The translations under genes and the position numbers were made by a program. From Casp-alpha2 sp036337015 (GTDB lineage: Bacteria > Pseudomonadota > Alphaproteobacteria > Rhodospirillales > Casp-alpha2): a DNA stretch of 64,000 nt. The stretch is taken from NCBI GenBank assembly GCA_036337015.1, contig JAYZEZ010000007.1, positions 558,001 to 622,000 of the forward strand. The letters run 5' to 3'. Under the pieces are notes generated by a model. It saw nothing but the letters and a program-made list of their open reading frames with translations, was not told where the DNA came from and ran no database searches. Shown here piece by piece: positions 63,840-64,000 of the stretch; the first letter of the stretch is position 1; each line of letters begins with the position of its first letter.

Positions 63840-64000
63840 TTAGATGAAATCATTGGGCAAATTACTAAAGAATTTTTCGTAAACCTGTCCTTTGTTTTTA
63901 CCCTGCATAATTCCATAAAGTTCAAAACCCTCCTGAAAAAGTTTTTGTTGTCTTATATCATTAGCAACGTATCCAAAGATTATTGCAAAAGATATAAACA
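63840..64000 (-). CDS. DUF2628-family protein, C-terminal part (cut by the window edge)
   Basis: The last 52 codons of a gene running off the right edge. They read as a hydrophobic segment (FISFAIIFGYVAND) followed by a GFELYGIMQGKNKGQ-like tail, matching the C-terminus of DUF2628 membrane proteins that sit beside hisH in many alphaproteobacteria. The N-terminus is outside the window. Function is unknown. Confidence 0.75.
   Translation of the reverse strand, partial: FISFAIIFGYVANDIRQQKLFQEGFELYGIMQGKNKGQVYEKFFSNLPNDFI

Overview
The window is a gene-dense, AT-rich piece of an alphaproteobacterial chromosome. The lineage call rests on several markers: a GcrA cell-cycle regulator, a class I lysyl-tRNA synthetase, a SAM-II riboswitch in front of metZ, the DUF2628-hisH-hisA-hisF-hisE order, and small alphaproteobacterial families (DUF1244, DUF6352-like). 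Genes are packed with overlaps of a few bases, many starts are GTG or TTG, and no gene-free stretch exceeds about 300 bp. This resembles a streamlined, probably marine planktonic lineage. That is inference, and I do not name a genus.

Layout. 1-5.2 kb: two small conserved proteins and purD on the minus strand, then xseA and a secreted M23 peptidase on the plus strand. 5.2-13.9 kb: an unbroken minus-strand run, read as metZ, tldE/pmbA, msbA, a DUF374 acyltransferase, waaA, lpxK and an lpxL-type acyltransferase. It is headed by a SAM-II riboswitch with an intrinsic terminator and carries most of the late lipid A/Kdo pathway. 13.9-17.5 kb: tldD, gshA and rsmE. 17.5-21.4 kb: two divergent TPR proteins, one with a methyltransferase domain and one with a 2OG-Fe(II) oxygenase-like domain. 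21.5-30 kb: ubiA, a GAF/HD-GYP protein, ubiD, lysK and methylmalonyl-CoA mutase. 30-33.1 kb: gcrA with a perfect DnaA box in its promoter, a PagL-like lipid A deacylase, tRNA-Arg(CCT), an unknown protein and an HtrA-like protease.

33.1-39 kb: a CoA-transferase/crotonase pair diverges from a large FAD/Fe-S dehydrogenase with its GntR regulator; a perfect 40-bp palindrome lies between them. 39-46 kb: thrS-infC-rpmI-rplT-pheS-pheT, with infC apparently starting at AUA. 46-51.4 kb: two glycosyltransferases, an ABHD10-like hydrolase, an SDR protein, a TPR protein and a GST. 51.5-56.6 kb: polA, a zinc-finger protein, a lone ABC ATPase and a lipoprotein hydrolase. 56.7-60.7 kb: a type I secretion pair. 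60.9-64 kb: HIT, hisE, hisF, hisA, hisH and the end of a DUF2628 gene.

The most unusual part is the secretion pair. The ABC transporter has lost essentially every catalytic motif of its nucleotide-binding domain. Its HlyD-type partner carries an N-terminal cyclic-nucleotide-binding domain with a nearly canonical phosphate-binding cassette. Together they suggest a ligand-gated or non-hydrolytic export module whose energising partner is not encoded in this window.
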